Shown here: positions 1-9,004 of the stretch, one piece after another
How the letters are laid out: each line of letters begins with the position of its first letter
How positions within the stretch are numbered: the stretch's first letter is position 1
From: Streptomyces sp. NBC_00224
GTDB lineage: Bacteria; Actinomycetota; Actinomycetes; Streptomycetales; Streptomycetaceae
Assembly (NCBI RefSeq): GCF_041435195.1
Contig: NZ_CP108106.1
Location: 6,611,501 to 6,675,500, forward strand
Length of the DNA: 64,000 bases
Direction of reading: 5' to 3'
Program-made: the position numbers and the translations under genes
The notes under the pieces: model-generated
The model's database searches: none
Told to the model about the DNA's origin: nothing
What the model saw: the letters and a program-made list of their open reading frames with translations, nothing else

Positions 1-253
1 GGTCAGCGTCGACGGCGAGTGCGTCCAGCTCACCCGCAAGGAGTTCGACCTGCTCGCCCTGCTCGCCCAGCGGCCCGGGGTGGTCTTCCGGCGCGAGCAG
101 ATCATCAGCGAGGTGTGGCGGACCAGCTGGGAGGGGACGGGGCGCACCCTCGAAGTGCACGTCGCGTCCCTGCGCTCCAAGCTGCGGATGCCGGCCCTGA
201 TCGAGACCGTGCGCGGCGTCGGCTACCGGCTCGTCGCCCCGGCCGCGCTGTAA
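1..253 (+). CDS. OmpR-family response regulator, C-terminal DNA-binding domain (5' truncated by window)
   Basis: Reading from base 2, the frame encodes a winged-helix Trans_reg_C domain. It shows the family landmarks LTRKEFDLLALLA, the turn RREQIISEVW, the recognition-helix stretch TLEVHVASLRSKL and the wing VRGVGYRLV, and ends at TAA 251-253. The receiver domain lies outside the window. Only 15 bases separate it from the histidine kinase gene that follows, so the two form an operon encoding a two-component system. The domain would bind DNA as the output of that system. The signal and the target genes cannot be read from the sequence. Confidence 0.93.
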   Translation, partial: VSVDGECVQLTRKEFDLLALLAQRPGVVFRREQIISEVWRTSWEGTGRTLEVHVASLRSKLRMPALIETVRGVGYRLVAPAAL

Positions 254-268
254 GGCCCGACGCCCCCG

Positions 269-1669
269 GTGCGTACGCGACTCCTGCCGCTGCTGATCTT
301 CCTGCTCGCCCTCGTCCTGATGGCGCTGGGCTTCCCGCTCGCGATCAGCGTCGCCTCCGCCCAGCAGCAGAAGGTCGTCGTCGACCGCATCGACGACACC
401 GCACGCTTCGCGGCGCTCGCCCAGTTCGTCACCGCCGCCGACGACAAGGACACCAGCAGCAAGGAGCGCCTGGCGACCCTGGAGGAGGAACTCGCCCGCT
501 ACCACGAGCTGTACGGGATCCGCGCGGGCGTCTTCTTCCGCAACGGCGTCGCCATGGCGAGCGCCCCCAGGGGCTGGGGCGTGCCGGACGACGGCAAGGG
601 CGGCGACGCCTTCCAGGAGGCGCTGGCGGGCCGCAGGAGCCACGATCCGCCCCAGGTCTGGCCGTGGCAGCGCGGACGGCTCGTGGTGGCCTCTCCGGTG
701 GTGCGCGAGGGCGATGTGATCGCCGTGGTGGTCACCGACTCGCCCACCGGGCACATGCGTTCGCGGGTGCTGCGCGGCTGGCTGCTGATCGCGGCGGGCG
801 AGGTGGCGGCGATGCTGCTCGCGGTCGGTGCGGCCTTCCGGCTCACCAGCTGGGTGCTGCGGCCCGTACGCGTCCTGGACGCGGCCACCCACGACATAGC
901 GACCGGGCGCATGAAGTCACGGGTCGCGGTCGCCGGCGGACCCCCGGAACTAAGAAGGCTGGCCCGGTCGTTCAACGAGATGGCGGACAACGTCGAGGAC
1001 GTGCTGGACCAGCAGCGCGCCTTCGTCGCCGACGCCTCCCACCAGTTGCGCAACCCGCTCTCCGCCCTGCTGTTGCGCATCGAACTCCTCGCGCTCGAAC
1101 TGCCCGAAGGGAACGAGGAGATCGCCTCCGTGCGCGCCGAGGGCAAGCGCCTCGCCCAGGTGCTCGACGACCTGCTGGGCCTGGCGCTGGCCGAGCACGC
1201 CGAGGCGGACCTCCATCTCACCGACATCGGCGCGCTGGCGGGCGAGCGGGTGGGGGCCTGGCGTCCGCTCGCCGAGGACAAGGGCGTGCGGCTCACCGAG
1301 CAGCGGGCCGCCGTCACCGCCTGGGTGGACCCGGTGGCGCTCTCCAGCGCCCTGGACGCCGTCATCGACAACGCACTGAAGTTCACGCCGGAGGGGGAGG
1401 AGGTCACGGTCGCCGTCGCCGCCGACGGCGATTACTCGAAGATCACCGTCACCGATCGCGGACCCGGCCTGACCGACGACGAACTGAGCCGGATCGGGGA
1501 CCGGTTCTGGCGCTCGGGCCGGCACCAGAACATCAAGGGATCGGGCCTCGGCCTGTCCATCTCGCGGATCCTGCTCGCGGCGGGCGACGGCACCATCACG
1601 TACGCCCACCACGAGCCGCACGGCCTGCGGGTGACGCTCAGGGTGCCGCGCACCTCCCCGACGGGCTGA
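269..1669 (+). CDS. HAMP-containing sensor histidine kinase
   Basis: This 466-residue membrane sensor kinase autophosphorylates and passes phosphate to the regulator encoded just upstream. A transmembrane segment lies near residues 5-28, followed by an extracytoplasmic sensor loop to about residue 160, a second membrane segment around 170-192 and a HAMP linker. The dimerisation/phosphoacceptor box DASHQLRNPLSALLLRIEL has His258 as the likely phosphorylated residue. The HATPase domain shows the N box VIDNALKF, the G1 box DRGPGLTDDEL and the G2 box GSGLGLSI. The GTG start at 269 puts the hydrophobic helix at the N terminus. The extracytoplasmic domain has no motif I recognise, so the stimulus is unknown. 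Confidence 0.93.
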   Translation: MRTRLLPLLIFLLALVLMALGFPLAISVASAQQQKVVVDRIDDTARFAALAQFVTAADDKDTSSKERLATLEEELARYHELYGIRAGVFFRNGVAMASAPRGWGVPDDGKGGDAFQEALAGRRSHDPPQVWPWQRGRLVVASPVVREGDVIAVVVTDSPTGHMRSRVLRGWLLIAAGEVAAMLLAVGAAFRLTSWVLRPVRVLDAATHDIATGRMKSRVAVAGGPPELRRLARSFNEMADNVEDVLDQQRAFVADASHQLRNPLSALLLRIELLALELPEGNEEIASVRAEGKRLAQVLDDLLGLALAEHAEADLHLTDIGALAGERVGAWRPLAEDKGVRLTEQRAAVTAWVDPVALSSALDAVIDNALKFTPEGEEVTVAVAADGDYSKITVTDRGPGLTDDELSRIGDRFWRSGRHQNIKGSGLGLSISRILLAAGDGTITYAHHEPHGLRVTLRVPRTSPTG

Positions 1670-1734
1670 AGGCGCCTGCGGCCCCGGGACGGGCCGGCTG
1701 AGGCGGGCGGCCGCCCGCCGGTGGCAGCCCCGGG

Positions 1735-2730
1735 TCAGGGCTTGGTCGAGAGGTAGTAGCGGCGCGCGCCGTCGTGCAGCGGCAGCGGCTCCGTGTAGAT
1801 CGCGGTGCGCAGATCCACCAGCTGCGCGGCGTGCACCTCGCGACCGATGGCGTCACGGCTGCGGATCACCGTATGGGTGAACTCCTCGGTCAGGCCCCGG
1901 TCCGTACGGTCCGTGGTGACCAGCAGGTTCGCCACCGCGATCGTCGGTACGGCGACGCCCCGCTGCGCCTGCGGATAGGCGTCGGCGGGCATGGTCGCCG
2001 CCCGGTAGAAACCGGTGGGGCCGTCCTCGCGGTGCAGCGCGGTGACCAGGTCGCCCAGCGGCACCAGGCGGATCTGGTCCTGCTCGGACAGCCGCAGCAC
2101 CGCCGTGGTGGGCAGCCCGCCCGACCAGAAGAACGCGTCGATCTTCCCGGTCCGCAGCAGCTCCGGCATGGTGTCGATGCCCGCCGACACCGGAGTGATG
2201 TCATGCGCCGGATCCAGCTTGGCGGCGGTCATCAGCCGCTCCGCGAGCAGCCGCACCCCCGACCCGGGCTGGCCTATGCCGACGCGCTTTGAGCGCAGGT
2301 CCGCCGTCGTGCGCACCGACGAGTCGCGGCCCACGACGAGCTGGACGTAGTCGTCGTAGAGGCGGGCGCAGCCGCGCAGCCGGTCGGCCCCGACGGAGCC
2401 GTCGCGGAGATACTTGGCCACCGCGTCGGCGGTCGCGATGGTGAAGTCGGCCTGCCCGGTGGCCACCCGCTTCAGGTTCTGCTGCGAGCCCTCGCTGGTC
2501 TGGAGCCGGACGTCCACCTCGGGCAGATCGTCGGCCAGCGCCCGCTCCAGCAGCTCGCCGTACCGCTGGTACACCCCGGTCCGCACGCCCGTACTGAACG
2601 TGATCGTCCCCGACGGCCGCGAGGCCCCCAGCGACAGCAGCCACCACAGCAGCAGCCCGAACACCACCAGGGCCGCGACCGCCCCCTGGAGGGCACGACG
2701 GCGACTGACACGGGGGAGGGCCTGGAGCAT
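1735..2730 (-). CDS. TAXI-family TRAP transporter solute-binding protein, membrane anchored
   Basis: This 331-residue protein has an N-terminal hydrophobic anchor (around residues 17-40) and no lipobox cysteine. The mature part begins with the TAXI-type segment [20 protein letters not shown], with [10 protein letters not shown] and [11 protein letters not shown] further on. Such proteins bind small organic anions for tripartite (TRAP) carriers, but no TRAP membrane subunits lie nearby. The protein may instead be a sensory partner of the adjacent kinase, which is inference. I chose ATG 2730 because AGGA sits about 9 bases upstream; a GTG at 2751 would add seven residues but has a poorly placed ribosome site. 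It is convergent with the kinase gene and divergent from miaB. Confidence 0.85.
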   Translation of the reverse strand: MLQALPRVSRRRALQGAVAALVVFGLLLWWLLSLGASRPSGTITFSTGVRTGVYQRYGELLERALADDLPEVDVRLQTSEGSQQNLKRVATGQADFTIATADAVAKYLRDGSVGADRLRGCARLYDDYVQLVVGRDSSVRTTADLRSKRVGIGQPGSGVRLLAERLMTAAKLDPAHDITPVSAGIDTMPELLRTGKIDAFFWSGGLPTTAVLRLSEQDQIRLVPLGDLVTALHREDGPTGFYRAATMPADAYPQAQRGVAVPTIAVANLLVTTDRTDRGLTEEFTHTVIRSRDAIGREVHAAQLVDLRTAIYTEPLPLHDGARRYYLSTKP

Positions 2731-2828
2731 GGCGCGATCCTGCCAGCTCACTCCCCGTGATGGCCAGGCCCGGGGTCGGGGGAAGGCGGGGCGGCGTGCC
2801 GGTACGACCTCGTACCCTGGTGTACGAG

Positions 2829-4325
2829 ATGAGCGAGGTAGAGGGTTTGAAAACGTACGAGGTGCGCACCTACGGGTGCCAGATGAACGTGCACGACTCC
2901 GAGCGGCTGTCCGGCCTCCTGGAGGGCGCGGGCTACGTACGCGCGCCCGAGGGCAGCGACGGTGACGCCGACGTCGTCGTCTTCAACACCTGCGCGGTGC
3001 GCGAGAACGCCGACAACAAGCTGTACGGCAATCTCGGCCGGCTCGCCCCGATGAAGACGAAGCGGCCCGGGATGCAGATCGCCGTCGGCGGCTGTCTGGC
3101 CCAGAAGGACCGCGACACCATCGTCCGGCGGGCGCCCTGGGTGGACGTCGTCTTCGGCACGCACAACATCGGCAAGCTGCCGGTGCTCCTTGAGCGCGCC
3201 CGCATCCAGGAAGAGGCGCAGGTCGAGATCGCCGAGTCGCTGGAGGCGTTCCCCTCGACGCTGCCGACCCGGCGCGAGTCCGCCTACGCGGCCTGGGTCT
3301 CCATCTCGGTCGGCTGCAACAACACCTGCACCTTCTGCATCGTCCCCGCGCTGCGCGGCAAGGAGAAGGACCGCCGCCCCGGCGACATCCTCGCCGAGGT
3401 CGAGGCGCTGGTCGCCGAGGGCGTCTCCGAGATCACCCTGCTCGGCCAGAACGTCAACGCGTACGGCTCGGACATCGGCGACCGCGAGGCCTTCTCCAAG
3501 CTGCTGCGCGCCTGCGGCAAGATCGAGGGCCTGGAGCGGGTCCGCTTCACCTCGCCGCACCCGCGCGACTTCACGGACGACGTGATCGCCGCGATGGCCG
3601 AGACCCCGAACGTGATGCCGCAGCTCCACATGCCGATGCAGTCCGGCTCGGACACCATCCTGAAGGCGATGCGCCGCTCGTACCGGCAGGAGCGTTTCCT
3701 CGGGATCATCGAGAAGGTCCGCGCCGCCATTCCGCACGCTGCCATCTCCACCGACATCATCGTGGGCTTCCCCGGCGAGACCGAGGAGGACTTCGAGCAG
3801 ACCATGCACGCGGTCCGCGAGGCCCGCTTCGCGAACGCCTTCACCTTCCAGTACTCCAAGCGCCCCGGCACCCCCGCGGCGACCATGGAGGGACAGATCC
3901 CCAAGGAGGTCGTGCAGGCGCGCTACGAGCGTCTGGTGGCCCTCCAGGAGGAGATCTCCTGGTCGGAGAACAAGAAGCAGGTCAGCCGCACCCTGGAGGT
4001 CATGGTCGCCGAGGGCGAGGGCCGCAAGGACGGCAGCACGCACCGGCTCTCCGGCCGCGCCCCCGACAACCGCCTGGTGCACTTCACCAAGCCGGAGCAG
4101 GACGTGCGCCCCGGCGACGTGGTGACCGTCGAGATCACCTACGCCGCCCCGCACCACCTGCTGGCCGAGGGCCCGACGGGCGCCGTGCGCCGCACCCGCG
4201 CGGGCGACGCCTGGGAGAAGCGCAACGCGGCCCCGGCACAGCCCGCCGGAGTGCTGCTCGGCCTGCCGAAGATCGGTGTCCCCGAGCCGCTGCCGGCCGC
4301 GACGGGCGGATGCAGCGTCGTCTGA
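2829..4325 (+). CDS. miaB: tRNA-2-methylthio-N6-dimethylallyladenosine synthase MiaB
   Basis: This radical-SAM methylthiotransferase of about 498 residues converts i6A37 to ms2i6A37 in tRNA. It acts after MiaA, whose gene lies 1.9 kb downstream. The N-terminal UPF0004 domain starts [20 protein letters not shown], with auxiliary-cluster cysteines in [21 protein letters not shown] and VGGCLAQKD. The radical-SAM CxxxCxxC motif is [10 protein letters not shown], preceded by SVGC. A TRAM domain is C-terminal ([15 protein letters not shown]). I chose ATG 2829, giving [12 protein letters not shown], because the open frame upstream to 2757 lacks family similarity. The length is normal. Confidence 0.96.
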   Translation: MSEVEGLKTYEVRTYGCQMNVHDSERLSGLLEGAGYVRAPEGSDGDADVVVFNTCAVRENADNKLYGNLGRLAPMKTKRPGMQIAVGGCLAQKDRDTIVRRAPWVDVVFGTHNIGKLPVLLERARIQEEAQVEIAESLEAFPSTLPTRRESAYAAWVSISVGCNNTCTFCIVPALRGKEKDRRPGDILAEVEALVAEGVSEITLLGQNVNAYGSDIGDREAFSKLLRACGKIEGLERVRFTSPHPRDFTDDVIAAMAETPNVMPQLHMPMQSGSDTILKAMRRSYRQERFLGIIEKVRAAIPHAAISTDIIVGFPGETEEDFEQTMHAVREARFANAFTFQYSKRPGTPAATMEGQIPKEVVQARYERLVALQEEISWSENKKQVSRTLEVMVAEGEGRKDGSTHRLSGRAPDNRLVHFTKPEQDVRPGDVVTVEITYAAPHHLLAEGPTGAVRRTRAGDAWEKRNAAPAQPAGVLLGLPKIGVPEPLPAATGGCSVV

Positions 4326-4333
4326 TCGCCCCT

Positions 4334-4446
4334 CCACGCGCGCGTGGACGAAGCCACTCGCGGGTGGCCCGTTGACGCGCGCGTGGCAGGCTCCGGCTCG
4401 TGGCGCGGATGAGTTGCCCGTACGGGCTCCGCTCACGCGCGCGTGG
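4334..4446 (+). repeat. Three spaced copies of an ACGCGCGCGTGG palindrome-core repeat
   Basis: The miaB-to-next-gene gap (4326-4562) carries ACGCGCGCGTGG at 4336-4347, 4375-4386 and 4435-4446. The first copy is extended to the perfect 14-base palindrome CCACGCGCGCGTGG (4334-4347). A degenerate fourth copy, CGCGCGTATGGCCGGTT, starts near 4495 and shares GGCCGGTT with the sequence after the third. The copies are 39 and 60 bases apart. I see no gene in this gap. The function is unknown; possibilities are a regulator site, a nucleoid protein site or a small repeat family. Confidence 0.6.
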
Positions 4447-4562
4447 CCGGTTCATCGGTAAGCGCGCCGCCGTCCGGATCGCCTTCGCTCCGCTCGCGCG
4501 TATGGCCGGTTCGTGGCGCCGGTGCGGGGCCGAAGCCGGGCGCACCCACTACGCTGCGGATC

Positions 4563-5285
4563 ATGCTCGTAGCCGCCGCCGTCTGCCCCTGTCCGCCGCT
4601 ACTGGTGCCCGCGGTCGCCTCCGGCGCCGCGCCGGAGCTCGATGCCGCGCGGGACGCCTGCGCCGACGCCGTGGGGCTGCTGGCCGCCTCCCGGCCCGAT
4701 CTGCTCGTCGTGGTCGGCCCCGCCGACCAAGCGGCGCGCGGCCCCCACCCCCAGGGCGCACCCGGGTCCTTCGCGGGCTTCGGGGTGGACCTTCCCGTAC
4801 GGCTCGGCCCGGCACCGACCGACGGTGACGCGCGCGAGGAGCGAGAGCTGCCGCCCTCGCTCGCTGTCGGCGCGTGGCTGCTGGAACGGTCCGGCTGGTC
4901 GGACGCCCCGGTAGAGGGGCTGGGAGTGGGCGAGCCGCTGGAGGCCGCACACTGCGCCGACGCGGGGCGGGGCCTGGGCGCCAGGGCCGACCGTGTCGCT
5001 CTCCTGGTGATGGGCGACGGCAGCGCCTGCCGCACCCTCAAGGCCCCCGGCTACCTCGACGAGCGCGCCACCGCCTTCGACGAGGGCGTGGCGAGCGCGC
5101 TGGGCGCCGCCGACACGCGCGCGTTGCTGGAGCTGGACGCGGAGCTCGCGTACGAACTCAAGGCGGCCGGCCGGGCACCCTGGCAGGTGCTTGCGGGCGC
5201 CGCCGAGGGGGCGGGCCTGGCGGGCCGGATGCTGTACGAGGACGCGCCGTACGGCGTGGGGTACTTCGTCGCCGTCTGGTCCTGA
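4563..5285 (+). CDS. Class III extradiol dioxygenase LigB-like protein, function unknown
   Basis: This 240-residue protein has an N terminus (MLVAAAVCPCPPLLVPAVAS) and overall layout matching the actinobacterial family annotated as class III extradiol ring-cleavage dioxygenase subunit B-like. Other recognisable stretches are LLVVVGPAD, LGVGEPLEAAHCADAGR and LLVMGDGSACRTLKAPGYLD. A conserved, possibly metal-binding His lies in the AAHC segment. No ring-cleavage substrate pathway is encoded nearby, so the enzymatic role is unproven. The gene sits between miaB and miaA, as commonly seen in Streptomyces. ATG 4563 is the first start that gives the family N terminus. Confidence 0.8.
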   Translation: MLVAAAVCPCPPLLVPAVASGAAPELDAARDACADAVGLLAASRPDLLVVVGPADQAARGPHPQGAPGSFAGFGVDLPVRLGPAPTDGDAREERELPPSLAVGAWLLERSGWSDAPVEGLGVGEPLEAAHCADAGRGLGARADRVALLVMGDGSACRTLKAPGYLDERATAFDEGVASALGAADTRALLELDAELAYELKAAGRAPWQVLAGAAEGAGLAGRMLYEDAPYGVGYFVAVWS

Positions 5286-5366
5286 GCGACACCGGATCCC
5301 GGCCGGGCCGACCCGAAGCAGCGCACGCGGGGCGGCGCACAAGGCCGCGACGCCGCGACACCACAC

Positions 5367-5406
5367 GGGGACGGCCGTGGAGCTTGAGCGCTCCACGGCC
5401 GTCCCC
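5367..5406. terminator. Bidirectional hairpin terminator
   Basis: A 17-base perfect stem (GGGGACGGCCGTGGAGC pairing with its complement) closes a TTGA-containing loop. It lies between convergent genes ending at 5285 (+) and 5414 (-). It has no long T tract, as is usual in Streptomyces. Confidence 0.8.
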
Positions 5407-5413
5407 GAGGTGA

Positions 5414-5653
5414 TCAGGCCGTCGGTGGCGGAGTGCCGCCGTCGCCCTTGTGCGAGATCCGGTCCAGGGCGTCCTTGGCCTTCCCCGTACCCGTTTGGAT
5501 CTTGTCGCTGTACTTGCCCTTGGTCTTTTCGTCGACGGTCTTGGCGACCTTGTCCAGCCCCTGTCCGATCTTGGCCTCGTGCTGCTGTGCGAAGTCGGAC
5601 ACCTTGTCCTTGGCGGGGGCCAGTTTGTCCTTCAGGCTCTCCAAGAAGCCCAT
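5414..5653 (-). CDS. Rv0909/MT0933-like antitoxin-family small protein
   Basis: This 79-residue lysine-rich, mostly helical protein begins MGFLESLKDKLAPAKDKVSD and continues with KIGQGLDKVAKTVDEKTKGK and YSDKIQTGTGKAKDALDRI. It belongs to the small actinobacterial family named after the M. tuberculosis MT0933 antitoxin. A ribosome site (GAAGG) lies just upstream of ATG 5653. No toxin gene is adjacent, so an orphan or a stress-related role is as likely as a toxin-antitoxin function. The fold assignment rests on sequence resemblance only. Confidence 0.8.
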   Translation of the reverse strand: MGFLESLKDKLAPAKDKVSDFAQQHEAKIGQGLDKVAKTVDEKTKGKYSDKIQTGTGKAKDALDRISHKGDGGTPPPTA

Positions 5654-5735
5654 GTGGTCACCTTCCCTCTGCCCTCATCTCGGGAACTGCGCGCCCTCGA
5701 CCAGGGGACCGTACGAAATGCATGCATACGCCACG

Positions 5736-6002
5736 TTACTTCCGGGCGCTCTCGCCCGCCTCGTTGTCCGCCGCTTCCTCCGCCGACTGCTGCTTGGGAA
5801 TCTCCACGCCCTCGGCGGCGGCGGCTTCGGCGGACTCCTCCGCCGTGGCCTCCGCGGCAGGCTCGGAACCCTCCGTGGCGGCGGTCTCCGCCTCGCCCTC
5901 CGCGGCCTCCCCCTCGGCCGTCAGGGTGGCGGACTTCGCCTCCTCGGTTGACTCCGCTACAGCCTCCTCGGCCTTACGGCGAAACCTTGAAAAAACACCC
6001 AT
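5736..6002 (-). CDS. Small acidic Ala/Glu-rich protein (often labelled gliding motility protein in Streptomyces)
   Basis: This 88-residue protein has a basic N terminus (MGVFSRFRRKAEEAV) followed by a low-complexity Ala/Glu tract. It closes with the conserved tail VEIPKQQSAEEAADNEAGES. The conserved ends and the position next to miaA match a family found across Streptomyces that is labelled gliding motility protein without experimental support. The middle is probably disordered. The function is unknown. It is divergent from miaA. Confidence 0.75.
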   Translation of the reverse strand: MGVFSRFRRKAEEAVAESTEEAKSATLTAEGEAAEGEAETAATEGSEPAAEATAEESAEAAAAEGVEIPKQQSAEEAADNEAGESARK

Positions 6003-6180
6003 ATCTACTCCATAGCGTACTCGTGTGGGCGAAATCCCGCCCCCATCCGGAGCGCCTCATTGCGTCGCCCGGGGGCACCGGTTCGGCAAACCGGCGGTCG
6101 GAACCTCGCAACAGGCAACGAACCCGCATGCACCCCGTCACGTAGCTCGTTCGGGGACGGTGGCCGAGGTTTGCGAGACT

Positions 6181-7125
6181 GTGACAGTGAGAACTGCAGC
6201 TCCCGCACCGCGGGTCATCGCCGTCGTCGGCCCCACAGCGGCCGGAAAGTCCGATTTGGGTGTCTTCCTGGCCCAGCAGCTCGGCGGCGAGGTCGTCAAC
6301 GCCGACTCGATGCAGCTCTACCGGGGGATGGACATCGGCACCGCCAAGCTGACGCTCGACGAGCGCGGCGGAGTGCCCCACCACCTCCTGGACATCTGGG
6401 ACGTGACCGAGCCCGCCAGCGTCGCCGAGTACCAGAAGCTCGCCCGCGCCGAGATCGACCGGCTGCTCGCCGAGGGCCGCACGCCGGTCCTCGTCGGCGG
6501 CTCCGGCCTCTACGTGCGCGGCGCGATCGACGTGCTCGACTTCCCCGGAACCGACCCCGAGGTGCGCGCGCGTCTCGAACGCGAGCTGGAGCAGGACGGG
6601 CCCGGCGCGCTGCACCGGCTCCTGGCCGAGGCCGACCCCGAGGCGGCGCGCGCGATCCTGCCCAGCAACGGCCGCAGGATCGTGCGGGCCCTGGAGGTCA
6701 TCGAGATCACCGGCAAGCCGTTCACGGCCAACCTGCCCGGCCACGACTCCGTGTACGACACCGTGCAGATCGGCGTCGACGTCGGCCGCCCCGAGCTCGA
6801 CGAGCGGATCGCCGTCCGGGTCGACCGGATGTGGGAGGCGGGCCTGGTGGACGAGGTGCGCGCGCTGGAGGCCCAGGGGCTGCGGGAGGGGCGTACCGCA
6901 TCGCGCGCGTTGGGCTACCAGCAGGTGCTCACGGCGCTCGCGGGGGAGTGCACCGAGGACGAGGCGCGCGCCGAGACCGTCCGTGCCACCAAGCGCTTCG
7001 CGCGCCGCCAGGACTCCTGGTTCCGCCGGGACCCGCGCGTGCACTGGCTGAGCGGCGCCGTCGAGCACCGAGGGGAACTCCCGGGGCAGGCGCTGGCGTT
7101 GGTCGAACGAGCGGTTACAGCCTGA
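6181..7125 (+). CDS. miaA: tRNA dimethylallyltransferase MiaA
   Basis: This 314-residue enzyme transfers dimethylallyl from DMAPP to N6 of A37 in tRNAs reading UNN codons, making the substrate for MiaB. It shows the P-loop VVGPTAAGKSDLG, the DSMQLYRGMDIGTAK loop, PHHLLDIW, the GGSGLYVR motif, NGRRIVRALEVIEITGKPF and the C-terminal RFARRQDSWFRRDPRVHWL. The start is GTG 6181, with GAGG at 6166-6169 about 11 bases upstream; GTG 6187 is an in-frame alternative that is poorly spaced. In Streptomyces, tRNA modification at A37 affects bldA-dependent (TTA) translation. That is relevant because the polyketide regulator at 59746 contains a TTA codon. Confidence 0.96.
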   Translation: MTVRTAAPAPRVIAVVGPTAAGKSDLGVFLAQQLGGEVVNADSMQLYRGMDIGTAKLTLDERGGVPHHLLDIWDVTEPASVAEYQKLARAEIDRLLAEGRTPVLVGGSGLYVRGAIDVLDFPGTDPEVRARLERELEQDGPGALHRLLAEADPEAARAILPSNGRRIVRALEVIEITGKPFTANLPGHDSVYDTVQIGVDVGRPELDERIAVRVDRMWEAGLVDEVRALEAQGLREGRTASRALGYQQVLTALAGECTEDEARAETVRATKRFARRQDSWFRRDPRVHWLSGAVEHRGELPGQALALVERAVTA

Positions 7126-7231
7126 TCACGTGATGGCATCGGGACGCACCGCCGGTCATTCCGGCACCCGCGCGCGTGCCATCATCGACCTCGATCGACC
7201 AGTGGAGTCCGAGTTGGGAGGGCGCGTGGCG

Positions 7232-7816
7232 ATGGAGGCCGGCCCTCGCGACAGAGAGCACGGAACGCGGGACGAGCCCGCGCAACCGGGTCCTTCGGAA
7301 GTGGCAGCAGTGTCGGAAGGGCCGGACGTGAGCGACGCCGGACGGGAGCCCGCCCACCGCGACGCCCCGGAGCCGAGCCCCGCGGAGCTGAGCGTCGGCG
7401 CCCTGGGCCCGGCCGTGCCGGGAGCCGTCGGGCTCACCCCCGACGGACCGCAGGACGACGGCGTGCTCGCCGAGGGCGGCGAGGTCGAGGTCGAGATCCG
7501 CCCGCAGCGCAGGCTGCGGATCTGGCAGCTCGCGCCGATCGTGATGCTCGCGGCCATGGGCTCGCTGATGTTCGCCTTCCCGCTCGCCTTCGAGTTCGGC
7601 GACGGCGGCCCGGTCGTGGCCATGCTCGGCCTCCTGATCAGCTGCTGCGCCGCCGGCTGGGGCATGATGGCCGCCCGCCGGGTCGGCTACACCTGGCCGG
7701 GGCTGCCCGCGCGCGGATCGGGCGAGCGGCCCGACTGGCGGGTGATCGGGCTGTACGTGGGCGGCCTGGCCGTGGCGGTGGCACTGGCCGTCTGGCGCGT
7801 CGCCCGGCTGCGCTGA
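7232..7816 (+). CDS. Integral membrane protein with acidic disordered N terminus, function unknown
   Basis: This protein of about 194 residues has an N-terminal half rich in Glu, Pro and Ala, probably disordered and cytoplasmic. The second half carries three likely membrane helices: APIVMLAAMGSLMFAFPLAF, VVAMLGLLISCCAAGWGM and VIGLYVGGLAVAVALAVW. I recognise no enzymatic motif. GGGAGG at 7217-7222 sits 9 bases before ATG 7232 and only 3 before GTG 7226, so I chose the ATG. The gene lies between miaA and dapF, a conserved position, which suggests a genuine but uncharacterised core protein. Confidence 0.72.
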   Translation: MEAGPRDREHGTRDEPAQPGPSEVAAVSEGPDVSDAGREPAHRDAPEPSPAELSVGALGPAVPGAVGLTPDGPQDDGVLAEGGEVEVEIRPQRRLRIWQLAPIVMLAAMGSLMFAFPLAFEFGDGGPVVAMLGLLISCCAAGWGMMAARRVGYTWPGLPARGSGERPDWRVIGLYVGGLAVAVALAVWRVARLR

Positions 7817-7862
7817 GCGCCGCGGCCCGGCGTGACCCGGCGGCGCCCGCCGACTCCGACGA

Positions 7863-7945
7863 GGACCCATCGACCCGGCCCCCCCGCCCGGGACCCATCG
7901 ACGCAGCCCCTCCCCGCCCAGGACCCGTCGTCCCGGAGCGCCCCG
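7863..7945 (+). repeat. Three imperfect tandem repeats (28-30 bp) upstream of dapF
   Basis: Units begin GGACCCATCGACCC (7863), GGACCCATCGACGC (7891) and GGACCCGTCGTCCC (7921), each followed by a C-rich run. The spacing is 28 and then 30 bases. They fill most of the gap before dapF and end about 35 bases before its start codon. The role is unknown. Confidence 0.55.
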
Positions 7946-7980
7946 GCCCGTTGTCGGTGGGCACCCGTACGATTGACGGC

Positions 7981-8865
7981 GTGAACAACACCTCGCCGCT
8001 CACCTTCCTCAAGGGCCACGGGACCGAGAACGACTTCGTGATCCTCCCCGACCCGGACAACGCCCTCGACCTGCCCGCCTCGACCGTCGCCCGCCTCTGC
8101 GACCGCCGGGCCGGCATCGGCGGCGACGGGCTGCTCCACGTCGTGCGCAGCGCCGCGCACCCCGAGGCGAAGACCATGGCCGGCGAGGCCGAGTGGTTCA
8201 TGGACTACCGCAACTCGGACGGCTCGATCGCCGAGATGTGCGGCAACGGGGTGCGCGTCTTCGCCGGGTACCTCCAGCGCGCCGGGCTCGTCGAGGAGGG
8301 CGACCTGGCGATCGCCACTCGCGGCGGGGTCAAGAAGGCGCACATCTCCAAGAGCGGCGACATCACGGTCTCCATGGGCCGCGCCGTGCTGCCGGACGAG
8401 GGCGTCACGGTCGCGGTCGAGGGCCGCAGCTGGCCCGCCCGCAACGTCAACATGGGCAACCCGCACGCGGTCGCCTTCGTCGAGGACCTGGCCCACGCGG
8501 GCGAACTGCGCTCGGTGCCGCCGTACAGCCCGGCCGCCGTCTACCCGGAGGGTGTGAACGTCGAGTTCGTCGTCGACCGGGGCCCCGGCCATGTGGCGAT
8601 GCGCGTGTACGAGCGCGGCTCCGGCGAGACCCGCTCCTGCGGCACGGGCGCGTGCGCGGTCGCCGTGGCGGCGGCGCGCAGGGACGGCGCGGACCCCGCC
8701 CTCACCGGCGCTCCCGTGACGTACACGGTGGACCTCCCGGGCGGGACTCTGGTGATCACGGAGTTCCCCGACGGCGAGATCGAGATGACCGGCCCCGCCG
8801 TGATCGTCGCCGAAGGCGTGATCGACCCGGTGCTCCTCGAAACGGTTGAAACGGCCATGGCCTGA
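7981..8865 (+). CDS. dapF: Diaminopimelate epimerase DapF
   Basis: This 294-residue enzyme interconverts LL- and meso-diaminopimelate for lysine and peptidoglycan synthesis in the cytoplasm. The two catalytic cysteines are visible in EMCGNGVRVFAGYL and TRSCGTGACAVAVA. The N-terminal KGHGTENDFVILPD and the central MGNPHAVAFVEDL and EGVNVEFV blocks are typical. GTG 7981 is chosen because the frame upstream (MSVGTRTIDG) lacks family similarity and would extend into the repeat region. The length is normal. Confidence 0.96.
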   Translation: MNNTSPLTFLKGHGTENDFVILPDPDNALDLPASTVARLCDRRAGIGGDGLLHVVRSAAHPEAKTMAGEAEWFMDYRNSDGSIAEMCGNGVRVFAGYLQRAGLVEEGDLAIATRGGVKKAHISKSGDITVSMGRAVLPDEGVTVAVEGRSWPARNVNMGNPHAVAFVEDLAHAGELRSVPPYSPAAVYPEGVNVEFVVDRGPGHVAMRVYERGSGETRSCGTGACAVAVAAARRDGADPALTGAPVTYTVDLPGGTLVITEFPDGEIEMTGPAVIVAEGVIDPVLLETVETAMA

Positions 8866-9004
8866 ACCTTCGCTCGAATGGGTGATCCGGTTCACGCTGA
8901 GCGAGAGCCGGACTGCGCCACGTGGTGGGGTCGGTAGCATCAAGCACCGGCCCGGAGGGCACGCCTGCCTTTCCACCGCCGGTCGATGCTGCCGGAGGTG
9001 CCCC

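Noticed and set aside
2748..4436. 562-codon minus-strand open frame across miaB
   Set aside because: It is antisense to miaB and has no recognisable family features.
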